64,000 nucleotides of DNA from CAYMAZ01 sp964388575 (GCA_964388575.1 CAYMAZ010000004.1:1-64000); one strand, 5' to 3'; shown: positions 47,138 to 56,756, counted from the first letter of the stretch. Translations and numbers: made by a program. The notes: a model not told the origin generated them from the sequence alone.

Positions 47138-47653
47138 TCAGGATTTGACAATTTTTCTGACCTGTTTAAGATCAATCTCAATCAGGAGACATGACCTAAT
47201 CGCTTCCACCTCAAATGAAAATTTATATTTTCCTTTTCGTTCAACCAGAGTCCCTTTAATCCCTTTAAATGGTCCGGAAGAAATTCTGACTTTACTTCCA
47301 GGTATGAGGGAATCATTTTCCACTTCAATCTGTTCTGAGAAATTCACAATTCTGATAATGTCTTCCATTTGTTTGTCCCTGATCAAAACTGGTTTATGGG
47401 CGTGATATACAGCTTTCACAACCCCTGGTGTTTTAAGCAGTTCAAACAGTGTTGAGTCATCAGCTCTCAGAAAAATATAATTTGGAAACAAAGGTAATTC
47501 AACCCATTGTTTGCGATCACTCCATAGACGAAGCTGTTTAATCAGGGGCAGATATACCTCGATCCCCATATCTGTAAACTGTTTTTCAACAACTTTTTCA
47601 TACCTGCTTTTTGTATATATTACTCTCCAGGGATGGATTTTTTCTTGAGTCAT
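47138..47653 (-). CDS. UpxY-type NusG paralogue (transcription antiterminator)
   Basis: 171 residues. The NGN domain (about 8-105) has WRVIYTKSRYEKVVEKQF, VYLPLIKQ and PLFPNYIFLRAD. The KOW domain (about 115-165) has LIPGSKVRISSGPFKGIKGTLVERKGKYKF. In Bacteroides, UpxY proteins promote transcription of the capsule locus they head. Here it comes last in the gene order (Wzi, sugar transferase, UpxY), with its own box at 47677-47684, so it may act on a locus elsewhere. Confidence 0.9.
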   Translation of the reverse strand: MTQEKIHPWRVIYTKSRYEKVVEKQFTDMGIEVYLPLIKQLRLWSDRKQWVELPLFPNYIFLRADDSTLFELLKTPGVVKAVYHAHKPVLIRDKQMEDIIRIVNFSEQIEVENDSLIPGSKVRISSGPFKGIKGTLVERKGKYKFSFEVEAIRSCLLIEIDLKQVRKIVKS

Positions 47654-47676
47654 TCAAATATTTATTTCTTTGTGAG

Positions 47677-47684
47677 CAAAAATA
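47677..47684 (-). promoter_or_regulatory. -7 box of the UpxY-type gene
   Basis: Minus-strand TATTTTTG, 24 bases before the ATG at 47653. No clear -33 element. Confidence 0.45.
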
Positions 47685-47773
47685 ATTTTTTAAATTTAAT
47701 CATACACTTCTATATTTAAAAAATTTGATTGAAACATTGAAGAAAAAAACTGATTTTCAGGAATCAGAAATAA

Positions 47774-49345
47774 TTATCTGCTTCTTGCTTTTTTAAAAAT
47801 GATGTTCCAGAGAGCTTTTGTAAAATATTTGCAGTCTGTCCGAAAATAATTTTTTGAGAAGGCTTCAAGGTATTTTCTTTCTGATTCAATTATTTCCTCA
47901 AATGTTTCAGGAAGATCATAATAAAATGGTGGAATCAGGCCAGGTTTAAACTGACTTCGTAATTGTTGCATATCAGAAGGATAAAGACTGAAAAAATGCT
48001 TGCTCAGAGGTCTCACCCCAACAAGCTTGATGTCGCCGCGTAGTAAATTGAACAGCATGGGAAGCTCATCGAGCCAGGTTTTTCTCATGAATTTTCCAAT
48101 AGTTGTGATTCTGAAATCATTTTTAAATTTACCACCCTTTTCCAAAGCGTTTTTGCGATAGACAAAATCCTGGAGAAACTCACTGAATGGATGCATGGTT
48201 CTGAATTTGTAAACATTAAATACTTTACCTTCCTTGCCTATTCTCCTGAGTTTAATTAAAGGACCGTATGTGGCATTGAAATCAAAGACAGGTTGATTCT
48301 TTTTTTGGACTGCAAGCCAAAGGTTTTCTCCAGAAACCATTTCTGCTAGATATTCAAAACCACAACTATAAAGTCTTCCAAGTGTTTCAGCATAGGATAT
48401 TCGCTTGTTTGTGTTTTTCCAGATCAGGAAATAAATTTTTCTTAAATACGGAAGTCTTGGCCAAATCCTGTGAATAAAATAATCAAAAAGCCGGATAATC
48501 CAGGATAGAGGGAGGCTAAATTGTTTTTGAATTCTCTTTTTTCGGATTTCAAGTGTTTCCACACATAAAATGTAAATGCCTCCGTGCTTCAGTTTCGTAA
48601 AAACTGTCTCGAAAAATTTATTGATGTAGCTGATGTGATTGATTTTCCGGATGTTGACAATCTGATCAAGTTTGTCGCAAGCGTAGCTTTGAATATTGAA
48701 TCTGTTGTGTGTACTTAGGAGGAGCCTTTTATTTTGTTTGAAAAATGAATACTTATGAATAAAATATCGCACATTCTCATTGTGAATGATATTCAGCGAG
48801 TCCGGTATATCTTCAATGAGATCAGGGTTGTTGACTATGAGTTCATCATATGCTGGTTCAACTTCATTGCTTTCTTCGAGAATTGAATTTAAAACAAATG
48901 TTTTATGTTTGTACTCATGTGCATCACGGATATCCTGTGCATGTCTGAATGTGTAGCCAATAATGTAAAAGATCAATTCAAAAAAGAATACACATAGCAG
49001 CCAATATATTATAAGTTTAAAACTCAGTTGTATGTCAAAAAAGTAAATAACAATCAGAAAAATTAGTGATGATATCAACCATGATAAAATAAACCTGTTC
49101 AAAACAAAATAAAAGCCTCTTTTTTTTCTGAGTTCATATTTCTGAAATAAGACTGAAACAATGACAAACAAAATAAAAAAAACAGTTTGGGGGATATAAT
49201 AGTTGTTAATGTATTTTTCGGTTTGAGGATTGATCAGAGTCAATGTCAGAGTACTGAAAAACATTGCCATTAAATCAATCATCAGATTAATGATGATACG
49301 TTTTTTTCGTCTTCGGATGATATTGTCATTTGTTATTTCCATCAT
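47774..49345 (-). CDS. Polyprenyl-phosphate sugar-1-phosphate transferase (initiating surface polysaccharide synthesis)
   Basis: 523 residues. Four N-terminal transmembrane helices (about 14-135), then a soluble region (about 145-340) with a methyltransferase-like stretch (LKHGGIYILCVETLEIRKKR, GFEYLAEMVSG). The C-terminal bacterial sugar transferase domain (about 365-520) has KVFNVYKFRTMHP, FRITTIGKFMRKTWLDELPMLFNLLRGD and LVGVRPLSKHF, all hallmarks. It loads the first sugar phosphate onto undecaprenyl phosphate at the inner membrane. The central region is unlike the short CoA-binding linker of other families and is a Bacteroidetes feature. Downstream of the Wzi gene. Confidence 0.9.
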   Translation of the reverse strand: MMEITNDNIIRRRKKRIIINLMIDLMAMFFSTLTLTLINPQTEKYINNYYIPQTVFFILFVIVSVLFQKYELRKKRGFYFVLNRFILSWLISSLIFLIVIYFFDIQLSFKLIIYWLLCVFFFELIFYIIGYTFRHAQDIRDAHEYKHKTFVLNSILEESNEVEPAYDELIVNNPDLIEDIPDSLNIIHNENVRYFIHKYSFFKQNKRLLLSTHNRFNIQSYACDKLDQIVNIRKINHISYINKFFETVFTKLKHGGIYILCVETLEIRKKRIQKQFSLPLSWIIRLFDYFIHRIWPRLPYLRKIYFLIWKNTNKRISYAETLGRLYSCGFEYLAEMVSGENLWLAVQKKNQPVFDFNATYGPLIKLRRIGKEGKVFNVYKFRTMHPFSEFLQDFVYRKNALEKGGKFKNDFRITTIGKFMRKTWLDELPMLFNLLRGDIKLVGVRPLSKHFFSLYPSDMQQLRSQFKPGLIPPFYYDLPETFEEIIESERKYLEAFSKNYFRTDCKYFTKALWNIIFKKARSR

Positions 49346-49520
49346 GACATTATTGAATGAGAATGCTCAAAAATGAGCTGAAGTAAGATGAGTTTAGAGC
49401 AGAGAGCATAATCATTGAGAGTTGAAAATTTAGTAAAGGTTGCAGTTCAATAGAATAATTGTTAAAATTACACATAATATTTCATTAATTGAAATTGAAA
49501 ATGGATCATGGATGAACATC

Positions 49521-51212
49521 TCAGAAGCCCAATCCAAAGCCAAGCTCGAGAATATTTGATTTTCCGTGTAAATACTGAGCTGAAAACATGTCAAGATAAT
49601 CCTGAGCTGTTCTTCCGTCGGCATCAATTGTCTGAATATTTGAAAATGTGTAATTTGCAAATATTTTAAGATTTGATAAAGGATAATATGACATGTGAAA
49701 TGAAAGGCTTTTGTTTTGCCAGATGATATCCTGCAGGATGTCAAGTTCGTCAATTCGTGGATTATTCATCCCTCGGATATATTCATAATAATTTCCTTTA
49801 AGTGCATATACCCATGATAATCCAACCTGAAGTGTACGATAGGGATACCATCTGACAGTTGCAAAAAATTCTTCTGCATTGTCAGTCAGATAATGTCCGA
49901 GATTGTAGAGGTTTGATTGATATGAAGTAGTTGGCTCATCGTGTAAGAAAGTGATGGGATTGGTTCTCGTATATTCAGCTCCGAGAAATACATTTCTTAA
50001 AGGCCAGTCGTTGAGTGAGAAACCACCCTTAAAACTTGTGAAATTATGTCGGTTTTTATCAGAAACACGACCGAGTGAAAACTCATCTACAAAATATGTT
50101 GCATACAGATGCAGGTGCTTGATTTGGCGCGAACTGATGTTGATAAACAAAGCATTGTTCTGATAAGATGTTCCCTTATGTATTGTATGTACAATTGATT
50201 TGTAAAATGCAAACGGAATCAGATATCCTGGTTGAATATCCATATCTCCGTAAACAATTGAGTTTCCAAATGAAAAATGAAGTCTTTTAAATGGTTTGAT
50301 AACAAACATGTTTGCTGCAATATATTTTTTGCGCTGAACAGTTCTGTCTGGCCCGGTTGGATTAAAATATGAAGCTGTGCTGTCAATGGCCTGTGAAACA
50401 AGCCAGCCATGATGATAATGAAACTCAAGCCATTTCACAGGATTGAGAAAAAGTGAAATCATGGGATAGGAGGGGGTGCGTCCTGAAAGAATATTACTTC
50501 CGTTCTGGTTATCTCCCCAAATCAAATGATCCTTTATCAGTCCGAAACTGCCCCACTTCCAGTTGTATGTAATTCCAGCTCTCATTTCACTGTATTCCCC
50601 TCCAACACCACCACCAGTTTGTTTTTTATAATTTCCTCCGGGTTCTGTTGTGAGCCATCCCGGTTGTGCCATTTTCTGATCACTTTGATAATGATCGCGA
50701 AGACTCATAAATGCAGCCCAGTTTTTTCCCATGTAAGTAATGGCTTCAGCTCCGCCGAATGTTCCCCAGAAATTATTGTTTGTTGTATTGAAATATCTAA
50801 ATCCATATACTGGCCTGATCAGAGCTCTGAAAAGAGTATCTGTATACTGTATCTCAGGCGGAAGAAAGTGCAACGAAAGATCATTTCTTCTGAGCAGATT
50901 TAGATATCCTGACTTGAGATTGCCTGCTTCCATTTCAAATTCGTTCATCCAGAATTGTATTCTCTGATATTGAACAAGACTTAACTGATCAGATTGACTG
51001 GCTTCTTCAAGCCAAAGGTAAATCTGCATTCTGGAATAGGGTTTTGCAACAGTAGCCACATCTATAACATGCAAAGCAGCCAGCTCATCGATAAAATCAT
51101 AGAGACCTTTGTCACTGATATGATGATTTGCAACCTGTGAATGCAATTGTTTTGAGTTCATCAGAATTAAACAAAACAATGCAGTTAATAATCTGAATGA
51201 AATATTTTTCAT
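49521..51212 (-). CDS. Capsule assembly Wzi family outer membrane protein
   Basis: A 563-residue outer membrane protein. Signal peptide 1-26 (LHSQ end). An alpha-helical segment follows (LYDFIDELAALHVIDVATVAKPYSRMQIYLWLEEA), typical of Bacteroidetes Wzi proteins, then an 18-strand-like barrel (about 120-563) with many aromatic-girdle strands, ending LELGFGLGF with the C-terminal Phe preferred by the barrel assembly machinery. Wzi binds and organises capsular polysaccharide. The frame is open to TTG 51236, which lies in the promoter box; ATG 51212 gives the signal peptide. Confidence 0.9.
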   Translation of the reverse strand: MKNISFRLLTALFCLILMNSKQLHSQVANHHISDKGLYDFIDELAALHVIDVATVAKPYSRMQIYLWLEEASQSDQLSLVQYQRIQFWMNEFEMEAGNLKSGYLNLLRRNDLSLHFLPPEIQYTDTLFRALIRPVYGFRYFNTTNNNFWGTFGGAEAITYMGKNWAAFMSLRDHYQSDQKMAQPGWLTTEPGGNYKKQTGGGVGGEYSEMRAGITYNWKWGSFGLIKDHLIWGDNQNGSNILSGRTPSYPMISLFLNPVKWLEFHYHHGWLVSQAIDSTASYFNPTGPDRTVQRKKYIAANMFVIKPFKRLHFSFGNSIVYGDMDIQPGYLIPFAFYKSIVHTIHKGTSYQNNALFINISSRQIKHLHLYATYFVDEFSLGRVSDKNRHNFTSFKGGFSLNDWPLRNVFLGAEYTRTNPITFLHDEPTTSYQSNLYNLGHYLTDNAEEFFATVRWYPYRTLQVGLSWVYALKGNYYEYIRGMNNPRIDELDILQDIIWQNKSLSFHMSYYPLSNLKIFANYTFSNIQTIDADGRTAQDYLDMFSAQYLHGKSNILELGFGLGF

Positions 51213-51233
51213 GAGCTGCTCTGTTATTTTGAA

Positions 51234-51241
51234 CAAAATTA
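51234..51241 (-). promoter_or_regulatory. -7 box of the Wzi gene
   Basis: Minus-strand TAATTTTG overlapping the apparent TTG start at 51236; places the true start at ATG 51212. Confidence 0.5.
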
Positions 51242-51345
51242 ATGAAAAATATCATGAACAGAAATTGATAAATTTCAGAAATATTACATATCATTATTCT
51301 CCCCAAAATGTGATGTTAGATTTTTGGAAGGTCAATGCTATACTT

Positions 51346-53127
51346 CTAATCGTTCATAGAAATCAGAAATTCTTCGTTTGTTTTTGTGAATTTCAGTTTA
51401 TCAGTCATAAACTGCATTGCTTCGATTGTATTCATGTCAGCAAGATGATTTCTCAAAATCCAGACTCTCTGTAGAATGTCTTTTTCCACAAGAAGGTCAT
51501 CGCGACGTGTACTTGAAGCAACAAGGTCAATTGCCGGATAAATTCTTTTGTTGGAAAGCTTGCGGTCCAGTTGGAGCTCCATATTTCCGGTTCCTTTAAA
51601 TTCTTCAAAAATAACTTCATCCATTTTGGATCCGGTTTCTGTGAGTGCTGTGGCGATAATAGTTAATGATCCACCGTTTTCAATCTGACGGGCAGCTCCG
51701 AAAAATCGCTTTGGTTTCTGAAGTGCATTGGCCTCAACACCACCTGAAAGGACCTTCCCTGAGGCAGGGGCAACTGTATTGTATGCTCTGGCAAGACGAG
51801 TAATTGAATCAAGCAGAATGACAACATCATGTCCGCATTCAGTCATGCGTTTTGCTTTTTCTAGGACAATGTTTGCGATGCGAACATGCTTGTCAGCAGG
51901 TTCATCAAAAGTTGATGCAATAACTTCTGCTTTCACGCTGCGCATCATATCTGTCACTTCTTCCGGTCTTTCATCAATGAGCAGGACAATAAGATATGCT
52001 TCAGGATGATTGTATGCAATTGCATTTGCAATTTCTTTAAGAATCATTGTTTTTCCCGTTTTGGGCTGGGCCACAATTAATCCCCTCTGGCCCTTTCCGA
52101 TGGGCGTGAATAAGTCGATAACCCTTGAAGAAAATGTTTCGTCAGGATGTTGTGTCAGTTTGAATTTCTTCATCGGAAACAAGGGTGTAAGATAATCAAA
52201 CGGAATACGGTCACGAACTCTCTCTGGTGATAATCCGTTAACCTGTTCAATTCTGGTAAGTGGGTAATATTTTTCGTTTTCTCTGGTGGGGCGAATAAAT
52301 CCCTTCACAGTGTCACCTGTTTTTAAACCGATATTCTTAATTTGTGATTGTGAAACATATACATCATCAGGAGAACTCAGATAGTTGAAATCAGAAGATC
52401 TCAGAAATGCATATCCCTCAGGCATGATCTCCACAACGCCTTCAACAGAGACCACGCCATCAAGTTCATAACTGTATTCAATTTTCTTTTCTTCCTTTTT
52501 AACAGGTGTTGGTTCTGATGTTTTTGTCTGTACTGGGTTTTCGGTTTTTTCAGAAACAGGTCTATCTGGAACAACCGGAGTTATCGTTTCCGAGACTGTT
52601 TCTGCATTGTCAGTGATCACTTCATCTTCTGGCATAAGAGATACTTCTTTTGCAAAATCGTCCTGAATGGCTTGTGTCTTTGTTGTAACTGCAGATTGTG
52701 CCGGTTTCTGAGCCGTTTGTTCACGATTTTTTTTCTTTGGGGGTCTGCCCCGACCTTTTTTTTGTGATTCGGACACTTGATCCTTTTTATCTCGAGTTTC
52801 AGTTTGTGATTTTGTCTGAGTATCCGAACTGTCCTGAGTTTTCTCAGCAACCTTTGGTCCAGCTGGCACTTCTTTCTTAGTGGTTGCAGATACTTCAGAT
52901 GATGCGACAGGCTCAACTTTTGCTCTTCGTTTGCGAGGCCTTTTGGTGGTTTGTGTCCTGACAGTTTCATCTTTACTGGCACTGGATGGAGTTTCTGCCT
53001 GAATATTCAGAATTTCAAATACAAGTTCGTCTTTTCTTAGTTTCTGGTAGTTTTTAATTCCAAGTTTTTGTCCGATGGATTTCAATTCCTCTTCGGGCAT
53101 TCCGTGAAGTTGATGTATGTTATACAT
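51346..53127 (-). CDS. rho: Transcription termination factor Rho
   Basis: 593 residues, a hexameric RNA helicase. A Rho_N helical domain (1-45) is followed by a Lys/Pro/Thr/Glu-rich disordered insert (about 50-225) typical of Bacteroidetes, the RNA-binding cold-shock domain (about 225-300), and the RecA-like motor (about 310-590). Walker A is QPKTGKT, and LLIDERPEEVTDM, VLLDSITRLARAYN and GGVEANALQKPKRFFGAAR (Q/R loops) are intact. Length is normal for the phylum. Its leader carries a perfect 12-bp palindrome. Confidence 0.97.
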   Translation of the reverse strand: MYNIHQLHGMPEEELKSIGQKLGIKNYQKLRKDELVFEILNIQAETPSSASKDETVRTQTTKRPRKRRAKVEPVASSEVSATTKKEVPAGPKVAEKTQDSSDTQTKSQTETRDKKDQVSESQKKGRGRPPKKKNREQTAQKPAQSAVTTKTQAIQDDFAKEVSLMPEDEVITDNAETVSETITPVVPDRPVSEKTENPVQTKTSEPTPVKKEEKKIEYSYELDGVVSVEGVVEIMPEGYAFLRSSDFNYLSSPDDVYVSQSQIKNIGLKTGDTVKGFIRPTRENEKYYPLTRIEQVNGLSPERVRDRIPFDYLTPLFPMKKFKLTQHPDETFSSRVIDLFTPIGKGQRGLIVAQPKTGKTMILKEIANAIAYNHPEAYLIVLLIDERPEEVTDMMRSVKAEVIASTFDEPADKHVRIANIVLEKAKRMTECGHDVVILLDSITRLARAYNTVAPASGKVLSGGVEANALQKPKRFFGAARQIENGGSLTIIATALTETGSKMDEVIFEEFKGTGNMELQLDRKLSNKRIYPAIDLVASSTRRDDLLVEKDILQRVWILRNHLADMNTIEAMQFMTDKLKFTKTNEEFLISMND

Positions 53128-53185
53128 ATTGTAGAATTATGGTTTTTGATTTTTTGGAGTAGGAAAAAATATGAAAATTGATACT

Positions 53186-53197
53186 GACCGATCGGTC
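53186..53197. promoter_or_regulatory. Perfect 12-bp palindrome in the rho leader
   Basis: GACCGATCGGTC lies 10 bases downstream of the -7 box, at roughly +4 to +15 of the predicted transcript. G/C-rich palindromes of this kind resemble operators of TetR-family regulators, but no regulator gene is nearby. Confidence 0.4.
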
Positions 53198-53206
53198 TTT
53201 CCACTG

Positions 53207-53214
53207 CAAAATTA
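53207..53214 (-). promoter_or_regulatory. -7 box of rho
   Basis: Minus-strand TAATTTTG, giving a leader of about 75 bases. No clear -33 element. Confidence 0.45.
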
Positions 53215-53261
53215 CAAAATGTTTTTAAATATTGTTGATTTTTTTCAAACAGTGAGTGAAT

Positions 53262-54464
53262 TTATTGTGTATTGTGAATAACATCTTTGTTTTCAATGAT
53301 ATAAAATCCTAAAATACCTTTTTTTATTTTAATTACGAAAAATGCTGGTGATGTACCTTTCATACTGGTAAAGGTAACTCTTTTCCATAGATCTTTGTTC
53401 AAAGGAAGTCTGACATCATACTCATGAGGACCGGTTTCAGAAAACCTCATGTTCACAATATGCTCATTCTTGTATGGGAAAATTATTTCTTTCACAGTTT
53501 TTGATTTTGCCGTGAATAAATTTAATACGAGTAGAAGCATGGTCGTGTTGACTCCAAGACCAAAAACTGAGAAAAATAAATAAGGAATTTTCAGAACAGG
53601 GAAATTATATCTTTTAAAAACCGGAATAAGAATCAGTCCAAGAGCAGAGAACCCAATGATAAGTAAAAGAATTATCCATGTATAGATGATGGTGCTTTTA
53701 AGCACATTTAAAAGCATAAATGATCCTGCAAAGACACTTATAATAGTGTATTGATAAACCCAATGAAACTGGCTTCCGTTTGGTTTTATCTTTTTATTGA
53801 TGATCCTTTCAGGAGATTTTTCAATTTTTGATTCTGGAAAGAGAGGATTGAGTTCCCATAATCTGACTAGGGAATCATATAGCTCCTTGTCTTTGTCTAG
53901 CAATGACTGTGGATGATTGAAAAATTGCTCATTTACTGTACCAAACATCGAAAGTGAACTGTTTTCCTGATGATTCATTTGCGGGCACTTGAAAACAGTC
54001 TTTTTAATGTCAATTTGGTCAATAATCAGCATTTCAGTTTTTCCCACATGATCAGCAAAATTTTCAAGAGTACCCTTCTGTTTGAGATAACAATGATAGA
54101 TTCCGTAAACGATATCATACGTTGCAGTGTGCCAAAAATCCGTACTTTTATATCTTACAGGAATTATAAACTTATTCAGTTTTTCTTTGAAAGATATGTG
54201 ATGTTCATTATCTATCAGTTCAATTTTCTGAAAACACTTTGTCATGCTCATCCCTGAACGTGTAAAGGAAAGTTGTGCATAAACCGCTGCACATTTTAGT
54301 TTGACAGCCAGATCTTGTTCAATGCCTTGGGAAAAAGATATTTTTCCAGATTTTATGATCCTCATCACACACTGAACAAATTTGTTTTTCAGACGTTGGG
54401 GGAGTTTCTGAAAAAAAAAGCATTCGGTTGTTAGTAAAGTAATGATTTCCTTGTTATTCATCAA
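53262..54464 (-). CDS. Hypothetical membrane protein with MtfA-like N-terminus
   Basis: 400 residues. The N-terminal part (about 10-90: LPQRLKNKFVQCVMRIIKSGKISFSQG, then CAAVYAQLSF) follows the pattern of MtfA zinc peptidases, but no HExxH follows, so it would be inactive. Four hydrophobic helices lie at about 235-255, 260-285, 292-312 and 318-338. The C-terminal soluble part (about 345-400) is unclassified. Starts directly after the rimO stop codon, so in the same transcript. The MtfA resemblance is by eye and weak. Confidence 0.6.
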   Translation of the reverse strand: MMNNKEIITLLTTECFFFQKLPQRLKNKFVQCVMRIIKSGKISFSQGIEQDLAVKLKCAAVYAQLSFTRSGMSMTKCFQKIELIDNEHHISFKEKLNKFIIPVRYKSTDFWHTATYDIVYGIYHCYLKQKGTLENFADHVGKTEMLIIDQIDIKKTVFKCPQMNHQENSSLSMFGTVNEQFFNHPQSLLDKDKELYDSLVRLWELNPLFPESKIEKSPERIINKKIKPNGSQFHWVYQYTIISVFAGSFMLLNVLKSTIIYTWIILLLIIGFSALGLILIPVFKRYNFPVLKIPYLFFSVFGLGVNTTMLLLVLNLFTAKSKTVKEIIFPYKNEHIVNMRFSETGPHEYDVRLPLNKDLWKRVTFTSMKGTSPAFFVIKIKKGILGFYIIENKDVIHNTQ

Positions 54465-55760
54465 TTAAACAGGTTCTGCAATAAGATCCCAGGCGTCTGC
54501 TCCGGTAATTCTAACCTTGATAAAGTCTCCCGTGGAAAAATTGTGGTTATTATTTGTATAAACTGTCACAAGATGATCAATTTCAGGCGAGTCAAATTCT
54601 GTTCGCCCAAGCATATATCCCGGATGAATTTCATCAATCAAAATTTCAAAAACTTGTCCGGTTTTTGCCAGGTTTTGTTCAAATGAAATTTTTTCCTGCA
54701 ATTTCATCAATCTTTGCATTCTGCTGAGTTTTGTTTTGTGCGGAACATTATCTTCCATATCTGCAGCTGGTGTTCCTTCTTCATGTGAATAGGTAAAAAA
54801 TCCAACACGTTCAAGTTGATGGGTCTTTAAAAATCTGATCATTTTTCTGAATTCTTCTTTCCCTTCGCCTGGAAAACCTGTGATAAATGAAGACCTGATA
54901 TGAATGTCAGGGATGCGTTCTCTGAAGTCAGAAATGAGTTTTTCAATATCTTCAAGTTTGTGATGACGTTTCATATTGCTCAGGATATTATCATCCACAT
55001 GCTGAAACGGGATATCAATATACTTGCAGATGTTGTTGTGACTTTTAATGACATCAATGAGATTTAACGGAAATGAAGCCGGATAGGTATAATGAATTCG
55101 GATCCATTCAGCACCTGATTCTATTGCAAGTTTGTCAATCAGTTCAGGAAGCATTTGCTTTTTGTATAAATCAATACCATAGTACGTTGTATCCTGAGCA
55201 ATTACGATGAGTTCTCTGACTCCGTTCCGGACCAGTTGAATGGCTTCGTCAACAATATCTTCCATCGGTCGTGAAATATGTCTGCCTCTGATAGAGGGAA
55301 TTGCACAGAATGCACATTGCCGGTCACAGCCCTCAGAAATTTTCAGATATGCGAAGTGAGCAGGTGTCGTCAGCAATGAGTGGTCCCTGACTTTAGCAGT
55401 GTTTGTTTTTGTACTTATGTGTTTGATGATATGCTCTACATCATGGACCCCAAACCAAAAGTCAACTTCAGGGATTTCCTTTTGAAGTTCACTTCCGTAT
55501 CGTTCTGACAGACACCCGAAGACAATGATCTCCTGAACCTTTCCTTCTCTTTTTGCCTGAACGTAATCAAGAATTGTTTCTATGGATTGCTCTTTAGCAT
55601 CCAGTATAAATCCGCAAGTATTGATCATGATTGTATCTGCATAATCCGAAGAATGTGCAATTTTTACAATATCTGATTTAACAGAATTTGCAAGAAACTC
55701 AGAATCTACTTGATTTTTAGGGCATCCCAGCGTTACGATTGAAATTGTCTTTTGTTGCAT
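54465..55760 (-). CDS. rimO: Ribosomal protein uS12 methylthiotransferase RimO
   Basis: 431 residues. Radical SAM enzyme that methylthiolates an Asp of ribosomal protein uS12. The MTTase cysteines are C13, C49 and C83; the radical SAM motif is C145-C149-C152 (SEGCDRQCAFCAIP), followed by RGRHISRP, the RimO/MiaB signature. A TRAM domain occupies about 365-430. The MQQKTISIVTLGCPKNQVDSE start is diagnostic of RimO. ATG 55760 chosen; 55769 is 3 codons upstream. Lies about 11 bases after ftsY. Confidence 0.95.
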   Translation of the reverse strand: MQQKTISIVTLGCPKNQVDSEFLANSVKSDIVKIAHSSDYADTIMINTCGFILDAKEQSIETILDYVQAKREGKVQEIIVFGCLSERYGSELQKEIPEVDFWFGVHDVEHIIKHISTKTNTAKVRDHSLLTTPAHFAYLKISEGCDRQCAFCAIPSIRGRHISRPMEDIVDEAIQLVRNGVRELIVIAQDTTYYGIDLYKKQMLPELIDKLAIESGAEWIRIHYTYPASFPLNLIDVIKSHNNICKYIDIPFQHVDDNILSNMKRHHKLEDIEKLISDFRERIPDIHIRSSFITGFPGEGKEEFRKMIRFLKTHQLERVGFFTYSHEEGTPAADMEDNVPHKTKLSRMQRLMKLQEKISFEQNLAKTGQVFEILIDEIHPGYMLGRTEFDSPEIDHLVTVYTNNNHNFSTGDFIKVRITGADAWDLIAEPV

Positions 55761-55771
55761 AAATATCAATT

Positions 55772-56722
55772 CTACTGGTTGAACAAGCTTTTAACAAATT
55801 GAAATTTGTCAAAAATCTGAAGATCATCAATTTTTTCTCCCAGTCCGATATATTTGATCGGAATATTAAACTGGTCAGTAATTGTTATTGCAACTCCGCC
55901 CTTAGCTGTGCCGTCAAGTTTTGTCAAAGCCAGTGCATTAACATCAGTGACTGCGGTAAACTGTTTTGTCTGCTCAATGGCATTCTGACCGGTTGAAGCA
56001 TCAAGAACGAGTAAAATCTCCTGTGGTGCATCAGGTAGAATTTTTTGAACAACTCTTTTGATTTTTCCCAACTCGTTCATGAGGTTCGTTTTGTTGTGCA
56101 ATCTGCCGGCAGTATCAATAATGACAACATCATATCCTTTCGCCCTGGCCGTATTTACTGTTTCATAGGCAACAGCTGCAGGGTCAGCATTCATCCCTTT
56201 GTTGATTATGTCAACTCCTGCTCTTTCAGACCATATGATAAGTTGTTCTACAGCTGCAGCCCTGAAGGTATCTGCTGCACCCAGGATGACCTTTTTTCCG
56301 GCACTATTATATTGATGTGCCAGTTTGCCGATGGTTGTTGTTTTACCAACACCATTCACGCCAACAACCAGAATTACATAGGGTTCTGTTCTTTCTGCAA
56401 AATCGAATCCTTCAATGGTTTCTGTATTTTCAGTGAAAAATGATGTGACAATTTCTTCAAGTGTTGTATGAATTTCACTTGTGTTCAGATATCTGTTTTT
56501 TGCAATTCTTGACTCGAGTTCATCGATGATTTTAATTGTTGTTTGTACACCCACATCAGATGTAATCAACGCTTCTTCGATATTATCAAGGACTTCATCA
56601 TCAACGGTGGACTTTCCGACCACAGCTCTGGAGAGTTTTGAGAAAAAGCTTTCACGTGTTTTGTTTAGTCCGGCATCAAGCTTTTCTTTCTTATCTTTTG
56701 AAAAAAATGAAAAAATTCCCAT
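55772..56722 (-). CDS. ftsY: Signal recognition particle receptor FtsY
   Basis: 316 residues, the GTPase that docks SRP-ribosome complexes at the inner membrane. An N-terminal helical N domain (about 20-100) precedes the G domain (about 110-316) with GVNGVGKTTTIGKLA (P-loop), AADTFRAAAVEQL, VIIDTAGR, TKLDGTAKGG and GLGEKIDDL. The acidic A domain is nearly absent, as in other Bacteroidetes. The longer frame starting at 56788 runs through the promoter box at 56749-56756; ATG 56722 (MGIFSFFSKDKKEK) is the right start. Confidence 0.96.
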   Translation of the reverse strand: MGIFSFFSKDKKEKLDAGLNKTRESFFSKLSRAVVGKSTVDDEVLDNIEEALITSDVGVQTTIKIIDELESRIAKNRYLNTSEIHTTLEEIVTSFFTENTETIEGFDFAERTEPYVILVVGVNGVGKTTTIGKLAHQYNSAGKKVILGAADTFRAAAVEQLIIWSERAGVDIINKGMNADPAAVAYETVNTARAKGYDVVIIDTAGRLHNKTNLMNELGKIKRVVQKILPDAPQEILLVLDASTGQNAIEQTKQFTAVTDVNALALTKLDGTAKGGVAITITDQFNIPIKYIGLGEKIDDLQIFDKFQFVKSLFNQ

Positions 56723-56748
56723 CGGGTTGAAATTTAAAAGATATTTTG

Positions 56749-56756
56749 CAAATTTA
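56749..56756 (-). promoter_or_regulatory. -7 box of ftsY-rimO
   Basis: Minus-strand TAAATTTG, 27 bases before the ftsY ATG. No clear -33 element. Confidence 0.5.
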
